A stretch of 64,000 bases of DNA from Cacajao melanocephalus (Eukaryota > Chordata > Mammalia > Primates > Pitheciidae): positions 62,001-126,000 of the forward strand of contig CAUYLG010071502.1 in the NCBI GenBank assembly GCA_963573385.1, given 5' to 3'. The translations under genes and the position numbers were made by a program. Each line of letters starts with the position of its first letter. Position 1 is the stretch's first letter. Below are positions 1-14,367 of the stretch, piece after piece. Below the pieces are notes generated by a model. It was not told the origin of the DNA and did not search any database. It saw only the letters and a list, made by a program, of their open reading frames with translations.

Positions 1-230
1 CAGTATTGCATTCTTTAAAATTCAGGTATTTTCTTTGTCATCTTTTCTAATTTTAGGCTTTCCAAATGCCTGATTTCTGCTTATTTATTATATAGTCCTT
101 TATTTTTTCCATCTGGGTTTTACATTTTTTTAAGTCAATCTATTCTGAATTGATTGTGTTAACTTTTTTCATGGTTGTAACAAAAACTCTATTTTCTACT
201 GGTGTGTCTTTAGTATACAGAAGTACCATT

Positions 231-1950
<1,720 letters not shown>

Positions 1951-2029
1951 AGTACTCAGAGCTGCAATTATAATTCTATGAGTTTCTTCTTATACTTGAC
2001 CAGCTTCTCCTAGACATGCCTTGAACAAG

Positions 2030-2195
2030 GACTGGCTTCAAGGGTGACCCATGTGGTCACACAGGGTCTTGCTCTCAGAATTCGGTTTAATGTTATGTTG
2101 TTACCTTCTCAAAATTCTTAATAATTCCTGAACAAGAGGCCCTGAATTTTCATTTTGCAAAGGGCTCCTGCAAACTACATAGCTGGTCCTGCTCA
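2030..2195. mobile_element. probable hAT-type DNA transposon remnant
   Basis: The segment through CTTAATAATTCCTGAACAAG and CATTTTGCAAAGGGCTCCTG to AGCTGGTCCTG resembles a common mammalian MER-type hAT element ending in a CAGGACCGGCTA-like terminus. I do not recall its name with confidence. Confidence 0.35.
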
Positions 2196-2432
2196 CTCCT
2201 TATGTTCTGTGACTATGCTGAACTCATTTTTATCACAGGCTGATTAGGGAGTATTTCTTGGGTTTTCTAGATAAGCCATTCTGTTATCTAAAATGCAATC
2301 CTCTTCTAGCCAGGCAGCTTTGAGAAAGTCCCCTGGTTAGCTCTTACCATTTCCCCATGCCTAGGGTGAAACTGCTGCTAAAAGTTCTCTTCTTGTGTCT
2401 CCTTCACTACATGCCAAGTGTTCCGTCATTCC

Positions 2433-2797
2433 AATAGTCCTCCCTTACCTGAAGTTTCACTTTCTTCAGCTTCAGTTATCCATGGTCAACTGCATTCCAA
2501 AAATATCAAACTAAAAATTTCAGAAATGAACAATTCATGTGTTTTAAATTGCACACCATTCTGAGTAATTTGATTAGATCTCTCAACATCCCCCTTCATC
2601 CATCCCACTGGAGACATGAATCATCCCTTTCTTAGGCATATTCACACTGTATATGCAACCTTCCCATTAGTCACTTAGTAGCCTTCTCAGTTACAAGATT
2701 GAAAAAATGTGGTATATATCGGTCTCAGTACTATCTGCAGCTCAGGCATCCACTGGGGACCTGGAACATATCCCCTGAAAATAAGGGGGCACGACTG
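2433..2797 (+). mobile_element. Tigger-type non-autonomous DNA transposon
   Basis: Both ends are present as inverted copies: AGTCCTCCCTTA near the start and ATAAGGGGGCACGACTG at the end. Internal landmarks include CAGAAATGAACAATTCATG and TTAGTCACTTAGTAGCC. At about 365 bp it looks like a complete short internally deleted element. The TA target duplication has decayed. Confidence 0.75.
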
Positions 2798-3040
2798 TTC
2801 TTGCAGGGAAGCTCGAGGTCAGGTGTCCAACTGATGAGACTCATCTCAGGTTCCACTATGGCTTTTGCCTGGAGCAGCGGCAGGAGTAAAGTCAGCTCTG
2901 CCCCAGCCTCTCTCACACAGCCAAGAATCCTCATTCTCCCCAGCCTCATAACAGAGAAGACTGGGCTTGCTCCTGCGCACTTGGTATTTAAGGCTTATGA
3001 CCTTTTCTCCCATATATCTCTCTGCCTTAGCTTGTCTTTA

Positions 3041-3240
3041 CTGTGGTTTGATCTTGGGCAAGTCACTTCACCTTTCTATGCCTCCTTAGCCTGCCCACCT
3101 GTAAAATAGAGAAAATAAAAGTAGTTGTGTATCAGAGTTTCTGTCAGGGCTAAGTGAGGTGAAGCATAAGAAGCCCTTGAAATAGTACCTGGTGCATACT
3201 GGATGTTCACTGATTCTCCACTGCTGTTTATCATTAACCC
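3041..3240 (+). mobile_element. MIR
   Basis: The core signature is CTTGGGCAAGTCACTTCACC, followed by a CTGTAAAATAGAGAAAATAA segment and the TGGTGCATA 3' region. This is sense orientation. Confidence 0.8.
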
Positions 3241-3439
3241 TCAAGGCTACCCCAAGATGGCAGTACTATTTGAACACTCTGAGGTGTTTTTTGTGCCGCT
3301 GGCAAAGGAATATCTAACCAGGATGACAGAACTGGGTCCCAATCTACTGAAGATGGTAGCGATGTAGATGTGTCCCCCTGGCTACGATTCCTTTTGGGCT
3401 GGTCTTTCCAGGAGGGTGTCCTGGCATTTTGTTCCACTA

Positions 3440-3560
3440 AGTATTGCACAGTGGTAAAGTTAATGGACTTTGGAGCCATACTTGGCCCTGGGCAAGCAAT
3501 ATAACTTTGATTCTGCCTCAGTGCCTCATCTGTGCAACGGGAATAAATATGTTCAACATG
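3440..3560 (+). mobile_element. MIR
   Basis: A 5'-part match: CACAGTGGTAAAGTTAATGG, then CCTGGGCAAGC and CCTCATCTGTGCAACGGG. Diverged, sense orientation. Confidence 0.65.
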
Positions 3561-4726
3561 CTCCTCATTTTCGTCTCACCGCAGTGTTCCGCCTTCCCTC
3601 TCACTCACTGAGGGAGACATCTGGCTCAGAAGAAGAGGAGCGTGCTTTGTTATCACTGATAGACCTGATACCCTTTGCTTCACTTTCCCAACCTCAAACC
3701 GACCTTTTTTAGTAGCTACTGCTGAAGGCTTAAATTACACTCACAGGAATCCCACTTCCAAATCCTGGAAACAGAATTTTGATGAAATGAGTCTGTGAAA
3801 CCTAAGTCTCAAAGCAGGCCCACCCCAGAGTCCCTATGTACTCCCCTCTGTGTTCAGGGATGCGAGGCTACCCCTCTCATACCCTGCTTAGCCCGTGATG
3901 CCCACATGTCCCATCCTGAGGGCTGGGATGACTGTAAATGACTCACACAGGTAAACAAGTTTTTGTTATTTGGTCTCTGCCGCCTGTTCCACACATGCCA
4001 GAAATAAGTAGGGCTCCCAAGCCAGCCACACAAAGAAGGCCCTAATTCTCCTGACACTTTCTTTCATTTTGATACTTACGAATAATCTTACTCCCAACCC
4101 ATGAGCCCATTTATTTCCCACCTTTCTGGATTCAGAAATGGTTCTCCCCATTATAGTCTCTGGTTGTTGAGCTACCCCCAGTCTTTGTTGATGAGACTAC
4201 AATTTAGGTTTTGTATTCTCGATGTTTCATGTTTTGTTCTCTTCAGAATTATCAGCTTGTATTTAAAACTAAGACGCTGTTATAACATGCGGTGTGCTGA
4301 GGGGTGAGTGGGTGTACAAACAATCCCCAAACCGACATAATACATAGGAATCAGCTGCCAACAGTGCTGCAAACGGAATGTAGTTTGTATGTTCCAGCAA
4401 ATATACATATTCTGCGATTGAACAGACATTTTATTATATTCAAAATGGAAATAAGGGGGCCACTGGCTGGGGCTCTGGAAAGTGGGTACATGGACATTTT
4501 TATCATAAAATATTTATTGCACCCAAAATCTCCTTTATTGGGACCAGGGAGAAGGGAATTACATTAAATACAGATGAGGCCGATACTTCCTGTGTATGCC
4601 AGAGATATCTTGTGGTTCTAATTGACCTTTGGGGAAATTATTTGTGAGCTCCAGTTGCTCTCTTTCCATTCAGCATTCATACTGTCCGTTAAGGTTTGCA
4701 AGTGTTGGTCTGCATCCACCCTGGCA
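3560..4726. other. unannotated intergenic DNA
   Basis: I see no gene, no recognisable repeat and no RNA gene in this stretch. Short open frames in it lack any recognisable homology. Confidence 0.6.
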
Positions 4727-4760
4727 GACAGGTCAGGAGACAGGTCAGGAGACAGGTCAC
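4727..4760 (+). repeat. 12-bp tandem repeat
   Basis: About 2.8 copies of a GACAGGTCAGGA unit, nearly perfect, so it is probably young or length-variable. Confidence 0.8.
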
Positions 4761-4769
4761 CATTTTTAT

Positions 4770-4900
4770 CCCTTTGTGACCAAGAAGGAAAATGAAATCG
4801 CTAAGGTTTAAATGATTTGTCTAATGCCAAGCAATGACCAACTGGCAAGTGTTCTGATCCAAACTCCCAGCTAGAGCATCTCAGGTCTGGGAGCTAAGTC
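4770..4900 (-). mobile_element. MIR-like, antisense
   Basis: A diverged antisense MIR pattern: GGTTTAAATGATTTGTCTAA followed by GTTCTGATCCAAACTCCCAG. Confidence 0.5.
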
Positions 4901-7150
4901 ACACATCCGGGCTGCTTCCTAATACCCAAAATTAGACAGAAGGTTTGAATTTCCCTACAGGTAAGAGTGAGAACAGTAGACTGTTGGAATGAAATGTTTA
5001 CTCACCACTGCAGAGAAGAGAGCTTATGAAAGACTTAAGATTTAAGCTGAGTGTTTAAAAGGAAAAGAGAGAGACAGCAGAGATGGTTGAGATCATTTTT
5101 ATGGCTGAAATGTCACTGTAGACTAACAAGATCTTCTTAGAGGAACAGATGAATAAAATAACATAGAGATGATTCAGTGTACAAAGTGTTTGTAGAAGTA
5201 ATAAGGCTGAGTTTGACACTGGAGAATATGGTGATTAAACAAACAAACAAACAAACAAACATTATTTTGGATACAACATAGAGTTAAAACCCCAAGGTAC
5301 CCATCTTCAGAATTGGAGATTGATGGTGATTTAAAATTTCTCCATGTACTCTAATCGCATTAATGTTGTACTCTCCCAGACACTTTAATTGCCCTTAACT
5401 TACAAACACAGCAAGTGTACAGCATCAAAAAAGTTACCATGTTAGGAAGAGGGCCATTTTATAATTCGTCAAGTGGAAAATCTACCCCAAGTAGGGAATG
5501 TCCTGAAATCTTTGGCTCAATGATAAAAATAAACTAGGGAACCTAATTGAAAAGGTAGAAAAAAAATGAACCAGTTAGATGAAACATGTGAACTCAAACT
5601 ACAGGAATATATGATTATAAAGGTATTTCATTTCAAAACAGTAAATAGGCAATTGAACACTCCCGTGAGAAATATGTGTTTGGAAGAGGGCTGAAACATT
5701 TAATTACATCACACCAAATAGTAATTCCATGAAAGTGAAGACTAAGGAAACTGGAAAAAAAAAAATCTAACAGCTAATTTGACTTCAAAAAAATTTTTTG
5801 AAAAAAATCTGTGATTACCCGGAATCAGCAGGTCAAAGTAAGTCATTCATTATGACCTTTGCCTTCAGGCTGGAACTGCTCATACCATCCCTACAGATAA
5901 TTGTCTACCTTCTTAAGGTTCTTGTGAAAAGGAAAATTCCAAGGCCTTCTTGGTAATGCATATCAGTGCCTGATATCAGAAAAGGGACAATTTCCCTTCT
6001 ATGGCACCCAAAATCCCTGTGGCTACAGCTTATCCACTTCCTCTAGTTCTTGTGCTTGTCCCAGTCGAGTTCAAGATCCTCTATTTACATGGTCACATGA
6101 TTTAAAAAAAATCATTTAAGGCTTCTTTCACATCGGGTCTTAACTAAGGTTTAATAGTGCAAGAAACATTTGCATAGCGACTAGTGAGTAGCAGAGGAAC
6201 TTGGATGTGTCTTCGCTTGGGCTGCACAGCTTCCCTAGAATGACCTTCTGATCCCTGTCCACCAAGCCAGTGCCGTCACTTCCTCCCAAGCCTAGGTTCT
6301 CTCAAGTCTCATTGCCCTCCTAACCCTTCTCTTAGGTATTTGTCTCAGGGCAGACATTGAGCCAGATTATAAAATCACAATGTGGCTGGCAATGTCTCCT
6401 CACTTGCCCAAGTCCTCTAAGGTTTTTTGGGGTGGGGGTTGTGAGGGAGCCCCCCCCGAGCTTTGTCCTGCCCCCTCCTGGGTAACAAGATTAACCTGAC
6501 TTTTCTCTCTCATGTGAGCTCCATATGTTTCTGTCGAAAAGAAAGGGTGACATTTAGCTCATTTCTTCCTAATGAGTGTAAGTGGGAGCTGTCTAGGGAA
6601 GCTTCCTTTTGCCAGGTAATTTGTATATTTTAACAGCAACTTTCTGGAGAGTGTGTCCTCTCTTGTGTTGTGTATTGTTGATGGTTAGAATCTCTAACTA
6701 ATTAAGAAAGGAGTCGGGCAGTGTGCCAAGGTGGAGGGGTGATGTTTTTGGCCTGGTAAAGCTTTGCTAATCTTACCTCTCAGAGATAGGTCACAATTTT
6801 TACTAACTTATAGTAGGGCTGGGAGTGCTCCCTTTATTTTTTTTTAACTACTTAAAAAACTGGAACTGTAATGCATGCGTAATGAAAAATAAGCCTCCCT
6901 TCTTCTACCCCAAACTCCCACTCACCTTCTCCCCACAGCATCAAATACAGTCCTTTTCACACAATATATATATAATGCATATGCTAGCAACATGATGAAC
7001 TTATTTGTATTAGTTAATAAGGAAAAATAGGAAGAAAAGATAGAAGGCACAGAATAAAACATACTCAGTCTAACCAAGGAAAGAGGCCCTATGAAATAAT
7101 AAAGGATTTTCTAGGGATATATGAAGGGCAAAGACAGATTTTAAAACAGG
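4900..7150. other. unannotated intergenic DNA
   Basis: Single-copy-looking sequence with no gene I can recognise. It holds a (CAAA)n run listed separately, short A-runs, and a C8 run near 6,452. Confidence 0.55.
5237..5260 (+). repeat. (CAAA)n simple repeat
   Basis: Six uninterrupted AAAC/CAAA units. Confidence 0.9.
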
Positions 7151-7579
7151 CTTATTAATTAAAATCAACAAACGTATGGAGGATATATTATATGTCAGGT
7201 TCAGGGTTGGTGCAGAGAGTTTGAGGATGAATCCTATGTAGTGTATGGAGAAAAGATTTGTAAGTTATACTCTGTTGATCTCAAGCTTATGTGGGGAAAA
7301 AGATTTATAAATAAATAATTGCAATATATTACAATGAGAGGCATTGTTGAGGTATGTACTAAGTGCTTTAAGAGCCTAGAGAAGCAATTAATTTTCTGGA
7401 GTCAGAAACATCTTACCAAAGGAGGAAGCATTTGTGTTTTCTTGAAGGATGCCTCTTAGTTCTTCCAGTGGAGAGAGGGAAACAGGAATTCTAAACCTAG
7501 CAAACACCATAAGCAAATACACTGAGGGTGAGACTACATGGCAATTTCAGGGAAGTAGATCGACGTGACTGGGATGTAT

Positions 7580-8153
7580 GAAGCTTATCTACCTAGAAGA
7601 CCACAGTAGAAAGAAAGATTGGGCCAGGTTAGGATGGTGCTTGTGGTCTTCTAAAGGGAATAAGGTTTGTTTTAAAGTGAAGTGTTGGAGACTTTGGGTT
7701 TGAGCAGTGATCCTCCAGGACAATTCTGATGGTGGTTTGAGAAATAGATTGAAGCTGGGAGGGAGTAGAGGCAGGCAGTGTTGGGAGGCTATTGCAGAGT
7801 CCAAGCATAGTGCAATGAGACGTTACAGGCCATTCTGGTGGGAATGCATTTGAGAGATACTTCTTAGATGATTTACAATGCCTCGACAGTTAACTGGAAC
7901 AGGAAGCCCTGGGAGTGGAAGCTGATGATGAGTTCTTCATTCAGTTAGTCTACAGCATGGACAGAATACCAGGAAAACAGATGTGTAAAGGACAGATTCG
8001 AGAAATTAAAATGAAGGTATGTTGAGTTTAAGATTCCTGGGGCACAGTCAGGATAAAAATCTCAGCAAGGAAAGAGTTTCAGCAATAAAAGGAGAGTTAG
8101 CAATACGAAATATTCCACATATGCCAAGAAAGATAAAGACTAAAAAGTTGCCA
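7580..8153 (-). mobile_element. L2 fragment, antisense (left part, split by L1)
   Basis: GGAGGCTATTGCAGAGTCCA is the reverse complement of the L2 DYCNSL-type coding stretch. Later segments (GGACAGATTCGAGAAAT, TGAGTTTAAGATTCCTGGGG) continue the antisense L2 order. The 7,160-7,580 stretch may be its 3' part. The element stops near GTTGCCAT, where an L1 is inserted, and resumes afterwards. Confidence 0.65.
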
Positions 8154-8162
8154 TAATAGAAT

Positions 8163-8570
8163 GATTTATCCCATTAATGACAGACTGGATAAAGAAAATG
8201 TGGCACATATACACCATGGAATACTATGCAGCCATAAAAAAGGATAAGTTCATGTCCTTTGCAGGAACATGGAAGAAGCTGGAAACCATCATTCTCAGCA
8301 AACTAACAAAAGAACAGAAAACCAAACACCGCATGTTTTCACTCATAAGTGGGAGTTGAACAATGAGAACACATGGACACAGGGAGGGGAACAACACACA
8401 CTGGGGCCTGTTGGGGGGTTGGAGTCAGGGGAGAATAGCATTAGGAGAAATACCTAATGTAGACAGCAGGGTGATGGATGCAGCCAACCACTCTCGCATG
8501 TGTATTCCTATGTAACAAACCTGCAGCTTCTGCACATGTGCCCCAGAACTTAAAGTATTTTTTTTTAAAA
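8163..8570 (+). mobile_element. L1P 3' end, truncated
   Basis: This is the end of ORF2 plus the 3' UTR of a primate L1: GACAGACTGGATAAAGAAAA, GGAATACTATGCAGCC, GGACACAGGGAGGGGAACA and CTTAAAGTA before a T/A-rich end. It is 5'-truncated at about 400 bp and about 10-15% diverged by eye, so it is not active. It splits an antisense L2. Confidence 0.9.
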
Positions 8571-8830
8571 GCCATTGAGTTTGTTTGATTAGGATTTCAA
8601 CCGTGATCTTTGGGAGGACAGTTTTTGTAGAAGGGGATGGAAGCCAGTTACAATAGGCTTGCAACAAAAAGAACAGTGAACATCAGACAGAAAATAATAT
8701 TTTTTTTGGCAGAAATTTCAGTGTAAGGAGCAAGGAGAATGAGATGGTGTAGCTTGAGAAGGAAAGAGAGTTGAGGAAAAATTTTTAGGAATGGATGTCT
8801 AGAATGTATTTATATGTGGAAGGAAAGCAA
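8571..8830 (-). mobile_element. L2 fragment, antisense (right part)
   Basis: The sequence resumes at GCCATTGAGTTTG and runs through CAGTTTTTGTAGAAGGGGAT to GAGATGGTGTAGCTTGAGAA, continuing the same antisense L2 order interrupted at about 8,153. Confidence 0.55.
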
Positions 8831-10200
8831 GAATGCATAGAGAATTGACCAAGGGATGTGACAAAGCAAGGCAGAAGAGGTGGAAGAACTGCCTCAGTGC
8901 TTAGCGGTTTACAAGGAAAGAGAAGCTCCCGGAGGGGTTGGTCTACTCCCCTCACCACTTGCCTCTTTAACTCAGGGTCTTACTTCCCCCTTCCTCGTTC
9001 AGAGACCATCACTTTCTCCATGATGGTACAACTCAGAGGAGCTATTAATACCTAACCCCTCTTTATTAACAACTTGGGGAAACCATACCATAAAAAGCAC
9101 ATTTAAACACAATGTCCCTATCCTTAGAGCCTACAGGCTCAGGCTTGTGGGGTTTCTGATGAAAGCAACTTATTTTCCTCCTTGCTCCTGGGGGCCCTAT
9201 TCTTTTCCTCCTCACTGCCTTGGAGCATCCATGAAGACTTAAGACACCATGCCTGAGAGAAGGTGGTCTAAGGCTGTCTTCCAAATCCCTGACTCCTTCC
9301 TGTCCTTGGATGATTGAAGTTGGGATTAGCCATTCCTTCAGGGAAGACCCCATTCCAGCTTCTGCCATCCAGAGGGTAACAAAACCCCTTGGTCCCAAAA
9401 GATCAATCACATTGGAGCAGAAGAGTCCAATAATCGTAGAAAACATACATAGATGATTTCTGATTCAGGATTAGCTTTAGACTGCAGGGGTGGTGGGTGA
9501 AGTAAGGATAAGTGACGTGGAAGAAAAGTTAAAGCAGTTTATTTTTTGGTGCATTTTGTGAAGTAGAATCCTTGGATAACTGCTGAGATTGAGGGCCAGT
9601 GGGTTAGTAGGGATTTGGATAGTAACAGTTTGGAGAATAAAGATTTATGCCAATTAGCAAAGGGTAAAACATTGCCCAATATCCCAGAGGCTCTGCTGAA
9701 GATGGAAATCATACACTTATAATACAGCCTGGTTATATGATTTTTTTTTTTCTACAGTAGAGTGGCAGTCAGGGGGCATGCACAGAGAAAGCCATGGTTA
9801 CATTTATGCAAAGCTGTAGATTGGCAAGGTGGGCACAGCAGAAGGGTAAGAATGTGAGGGGTCTAGGATGCTAGTGAGAATGTGGTTGGATTAAAGGTCT
9901 TGGTCATGAGGCCAAGGCTAGGTAAAGGAAAAAGGTATAAAAAGGGGTGCTTATAAGACTAAGGGATTGGGAAGGGGTGAGAAAATACAGGTCTTGCTAA
10001 GACTGGCAGGTGGGTTTAGGGGAAGTAAGATAATGGGACTGGTGAAAGGGCAGAGTTTCTGGGTAGACAATGAGTTTCTGAGTTCCAGATTTCAGAGATG
10101 AAATATTCCTGGGGTTGAGACGTGGGAGTGGGTAGATGAAGGGAAGTAGGTTGGGAGCAACACATCACATATTGGGATGTGTAAAAATGATGTGGTCATC
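8830..10200. other. unannotated intergenic DNA, possibly more antisense L2
   Basis: The part at about 9,480-10,190 is purine-rich with GGTGGG/GAGGGG phrases that recall antisense L2 upstream sequence, but I cannot align it securely. 8,860-9,450 shows nothing I recognise. Confidence 0.35.
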
Positions 10201-13200
10201 AGATATCTGACTTCTTGAAACTCATGAAAATAAATCTGTCCATGAAAAACATATTGACAAGACCCAAAGAAATGCAGAATTTGGAAGGCATTTGCTAAGG
10301 TTTACTTATCATGCCATTTGGAGGTGGGATAGGAAAAAAACAGACCTCTCTGTAGACTTCATAAAGAACAATACGTGAAGACCTCAATTTGTGTATGTCT
10401 TTCCCTTAAGAGCATGAACTAACTAAATAGCAAGTTTTGTGTTCCAGATTTCCAGCTTCTCTAGAAAAATCAGATGGTCTTGGCAGCACTGAGCCAAGAT
10501 TCCCTCACGGTAGCAATAAGATTCCTCACCAGATGACCTGAGTCTACCACCCCGTGTTGCCACGTTACACCTGGCCGGGTGTCAGTTGCTATTTATCAGT
10601 ATGTTCACACATCTTTTTTAGAGTTAAAAGGAAAGTCAAATGTTTCTTGTGACAAGACCCTATCAAAATTAGAAAACCAGGAATGAATCAGGAAGAGTAT
10701 TACTCTGTATTTGATATGCAAAGTATATCGTTGTTGAAAATCATACATTGTGATGCTATTACGAAGCAAATCCTCCAACTTCATGCATTACATTACCTAC
10801 CTGGCCCCCATATGCATTTGAGTTTGCGATGACTCCTGTAATAAAATAATGGTAGATGTACAATCAAATACATGAGAGAGAATTTATAAAACCAGTGTAA
10901 TAAGTTATTTTTGAGGGACTCATATTAGTCTAGCATATTGTATCCTTTTGCTGATAAAATGATCTTATCAAATTCCCAATAATTAATAGATTCCCTCAAA
11001 ATGCTACCAATAGCCACGGAAAAAACTTAATGAACTCACAGAGTAGTTCCTCAGTGGCTGGAAAGCATAGATGTAATTCTCTGAGTGCCTAACTTCTTGG
11101 CAGCCATATGCACTTGTGGAAGATGGATCTAAGGAAAATGGGTGAAGGATCTTTAGTGTCAGAGGAGAGGAAAATATGGAAATGAACGCTTTTGGCAGGT
11201 CTAACTTGCCACATTAGTGCTCAGGAAAAAAGGCAATCAATCGCTACATATTTCTTGTTGTTGAGGATCATGATAAAATAAATATAATCTAAGCCGTAGA
11301 AGCATAATAGGTTAAAATCAACCCCCTGGATTGACCCAGGAAGCAAATGAGTAGCCAGTGTGGACCAGTACATTGATATAATCTGCAATTTCCTTAAAGC
11401 ATTTTGGTCATCTACTTTCTGCTCTAGTTAGCATTTATGTTAAGCATATGAACGGCAGTTGAATATGAAGGCTCAGAGGTTGAACTGCATCTTTGGAGAA
11501 ACAGAGGAAATAAAATGAGATTGAGGTTTGGGAAATGAAAATTGTCAGAATATATTAAGGAAGAAAATAATTTGAAGGCCAAGTACTCAGTAATTCAGAA
11601 AAAAAGTTGGAGAGTTCTAATATTGGAGCCTGTGAACTGGAAACTAGATATGAATTCATAACCTACGAGGCTATAAATGATGGCAAGAAGTCAGTAAATT
11701 GAGCCAGTGTTATTTTGAGAGATGAAAGGAAGGTTCTTATGGAACGGGGAGTCTGAATAGTTCAAGTTCTGGGCATTAAATCGATGATGCAAATAGAAGA
11801 CAGTTTGGTGAAGAGTGACAATGATTAAAATCTGAGATGGACTGAAATATGAAGAAAATTTAAAAGCGATGAAGCCATGTATTGCTGGCATGATAGAATG
11901 AGATTTTAAAGGTATCTACTGACTTTAGACAGACTTTATGAACAGATTACTCACCAGAATCCAACCATTAGCATGTAGATAAAATAAACTGGCATAAGCA
12001 TCATGGAGCTATTTAGAATGGGCATTGTATTAACGTCTTGCCTATCTTATTGTCCTGCTCTGAAATGTAGTCTGAGGGAACCATTAGACAATATTTGCTG
12101 AGGAATGACTATGATATTTTGGCTGTTTTTCTATCTCCAACTTCTATGAATTTCACAATGCCATGAAAACACTTCAGCAAGAATTTTGGGAAAATATTTA
12201 CAATTTCTTCACTAATGTTGCTCATGGAATATGAGGAATGGAAAGCAACTACTTAGCAACTGCAGAGAGACAAGCAGGAATGAGGAAAAACAATGACTGC
12301 GCTATTTGTGATGAAAAAAAAAAAACTGAGTTTAGCTTATTAAAAAGCCTGTTGGGAGCCAAGCATTGCACATGTCAGAGGAACATGCTGCTTCCCTTCA
12401 CCATGTCTGAGATATGGTACCTACAGTTGGGCTGCTTGTGGGATGAAGTGCTGCTATAACATCAGCGGGCGTGTGACCAGCGGCTTGTGGAAGACAAGCA
12501 CTTATGGGGATAAAAAGGAACCTGGCACAGACCTTGGGCCTCTGGCATCATTAGTTACAGGTCTGCCAAGATGCTTTGGGAAACATTTTAATTTAATGCC
12601 AAGTCTATTTCAACGAAGCTCCCTGGTTTGACCTGTTGGGAGTCCAGAGTGTGATGGATAGGTGCTCATTTTGAAGGGTATTGGTGAATCAGCTGGTGCT
12701 TCTATAAAAAGCATCCTGGGGGTTAAACCTCAGAAAGGCCCTACTCAGCCCAGGAAACCCACAGTGAGAGCCACAGGATCTATGGCTGTATAGCATTTTA
12801 CTAGTGACTGGTAATTGCAGGGAAGATTAGATACACAGAAAAGGCAGAGACACCTCTGTATGTTTATTCAAAATATCAAAATTAGAGACCTTGAAGAATA
12901 AAGATTCCAGCATCCTTTTTTCCTCCCCCAAAGCATACTCACAGGCTACTATGACTATAAATTTAATAAAGCAGATTTAGAACCTGATTTGAATTACTTC
13001 AATATTTTTTTCTGCAAAACTATCACAAGATAGAAAAAACATTTTGAAACACAACTAGAAAAAAGAAAGAAAAGAGATGAGACTGAATAAAATACTAAAG
13101 CATTGTCCTTCGATGTAAAACTATTTCTGTTAGTGTGTAGGCCTAGGTTGGAAAGAGATGTACAAAAGCTTGTCTGATGGGTTACAAAAACACGAATCCA

Positions 13201-13960
13201 GAAGATCTGAAGAATTAAAACGCCCCCAAGAATAACATGAAAGTATTTGATGTTGCTTCAGGGGCAAGGGCGAGTATGTATATGTGCGTAAAGCCCATTT
13301 CCTCAGAGGCTCCTTGGCAGTCTGTTACAACACTGTGCTAATGAAAGCAAGGTCTTTAAGTTCACCCCCCTGCGGACTATCAGTTTCTCCTTCGCGCCCT
13401 GCGGGGACTGCATTCCTGGAAAAGAAAACACACGAGTTAGGGAAGGGCTGGGGTGCTAAAGAGGGCAGGAGGCTGGAGCCCACGGGGCCTGGGATGGAGA
13501 GGTGGGTGGGCCCAGGCATGGGGCATGGGTTGGCGCGGGGGTGGTGGTGGAAGGGTTGGAGTCTCACGCTTCGTAGGTTTGGGTCTTGTCTGGTTCCAGG
13601 GAGGGAGTTCCAGGGGAGATATTTGCGAGCGGAGGCCCAGAGAAGGAGCTGGCTGTAGCGCTGCAAGTGGGATCCTGTCCCAAAAGATGAGCCTGACCTA
13701 GGCTGGGCCCCGCAGGCAGCAGGGTCAGCCGGCATCCCTGGCAGGGGAATCGGGAAGGTCACAGTGATAAATCTCTGTGTTGAGACTCAGAGGGCACGAA
13801 ATAGGTCCTGCTGATGTCCTCTGCCTCTCACAGCCTGCCAGCCACCCCACCCCTCACCCCTGCCTCAGCATCCTTGCAACTAGTTGAATCAAACAGGAGC
13901 CCAAGGGAACGGAATTGGTCTCAGTGTGTGAAATGGGTCTGACCCACTGGGCAAGTCAAG
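10200..13960. other. repeat-poor upstream flank
   Basis: About 3.7 kb leads up to the CpG island, in which I recognise no interspersed repeat and no gene. GC content rises from about 13.3 kb. It may hold distal promoter elements, but nothing specific is seen. Confidence 0.5.
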
Positions 13961-14020
13961 AGAGGAGCGTCCGCCTGGCCTTTTCCTGAGCTGGGTGGGA
14001 GGAAAACGAGTTCCACGCGC

Positions 14021-14030
14021 GGGGCGGGGG
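14021..14030 (+). promoter_or_regulatory. GC box (SP/KLF site)
   Basis: GGGGCGGGGG is a perfect extended GC box. It lies near the upstream edge of the CpG island, about 1.17 kb before the ATG. Binding is inferred from the motif only. Confidence 0.5.
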
Positions 14031-14312
14031 CAAGGGTGAGGCGCAGCGGCCGAGATCCTGAGCCCCGGGACCCTTGTTCCCGGCCCCGAGGCCTGCTCGG
14101 TAGTTGCCCCTCGGGGTTCCGGGCGGATGACTGACAGTTGCAGCAGCTCGGAGGAGGCGAGGGATAGGCAGGACTTGGGGCTCCCGTCCGCTGGGCTGAG
14201 GTCCCCCAGGCCCGATGACCCGGCCTCCGTGACAACCGCCGCGACGGCGGCAACTTCGAGCGGGAGCCGGAGGGCTCGCGGTGGGTCAGGGGGCGACCGA
14301 GGAGGGACCATG

Positions 14313-14331
14313 TGGCCTGTAGGGGGCAGCG
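14313..14331 (+). promoter_or_regulatory. CTCF-type motif
   Basis: The 19-mer TGGCCTGTAGGGGGCAGCG matches the CTCF core CCASYAGRKGGCRS at 13 of 14 positions; the only miss is T for A at the third core base. It lies in unique CpG-island DNA about 875 bp upstream of the PLCL2 ATG and reads along the + strand. It contains few CpGs itself. Occupancy is unverified. Confidence 0.55.
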
Positions 14332-14359
14332 CCGAGCTCGGGAGGAGACAACCGCCGGC

Positions 14360-14367
14360 GGGCGGGG
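14360..14367 (+). promoter_or_regulatory. GC box (SP/KLF site)
   Basis: GGGCGGGG sits within the CpG island, 30 bp after the CTCF-like motif. This is motif evidence only. Confidence 0.4.

Noticed and set aside
8177..8359. A 60-codon frame with a clear L1 ORF2 C-terminal sequence
   Set aside because: It is the truncated 3' end of an L1P insertion; only the last part of ORF2 is present.
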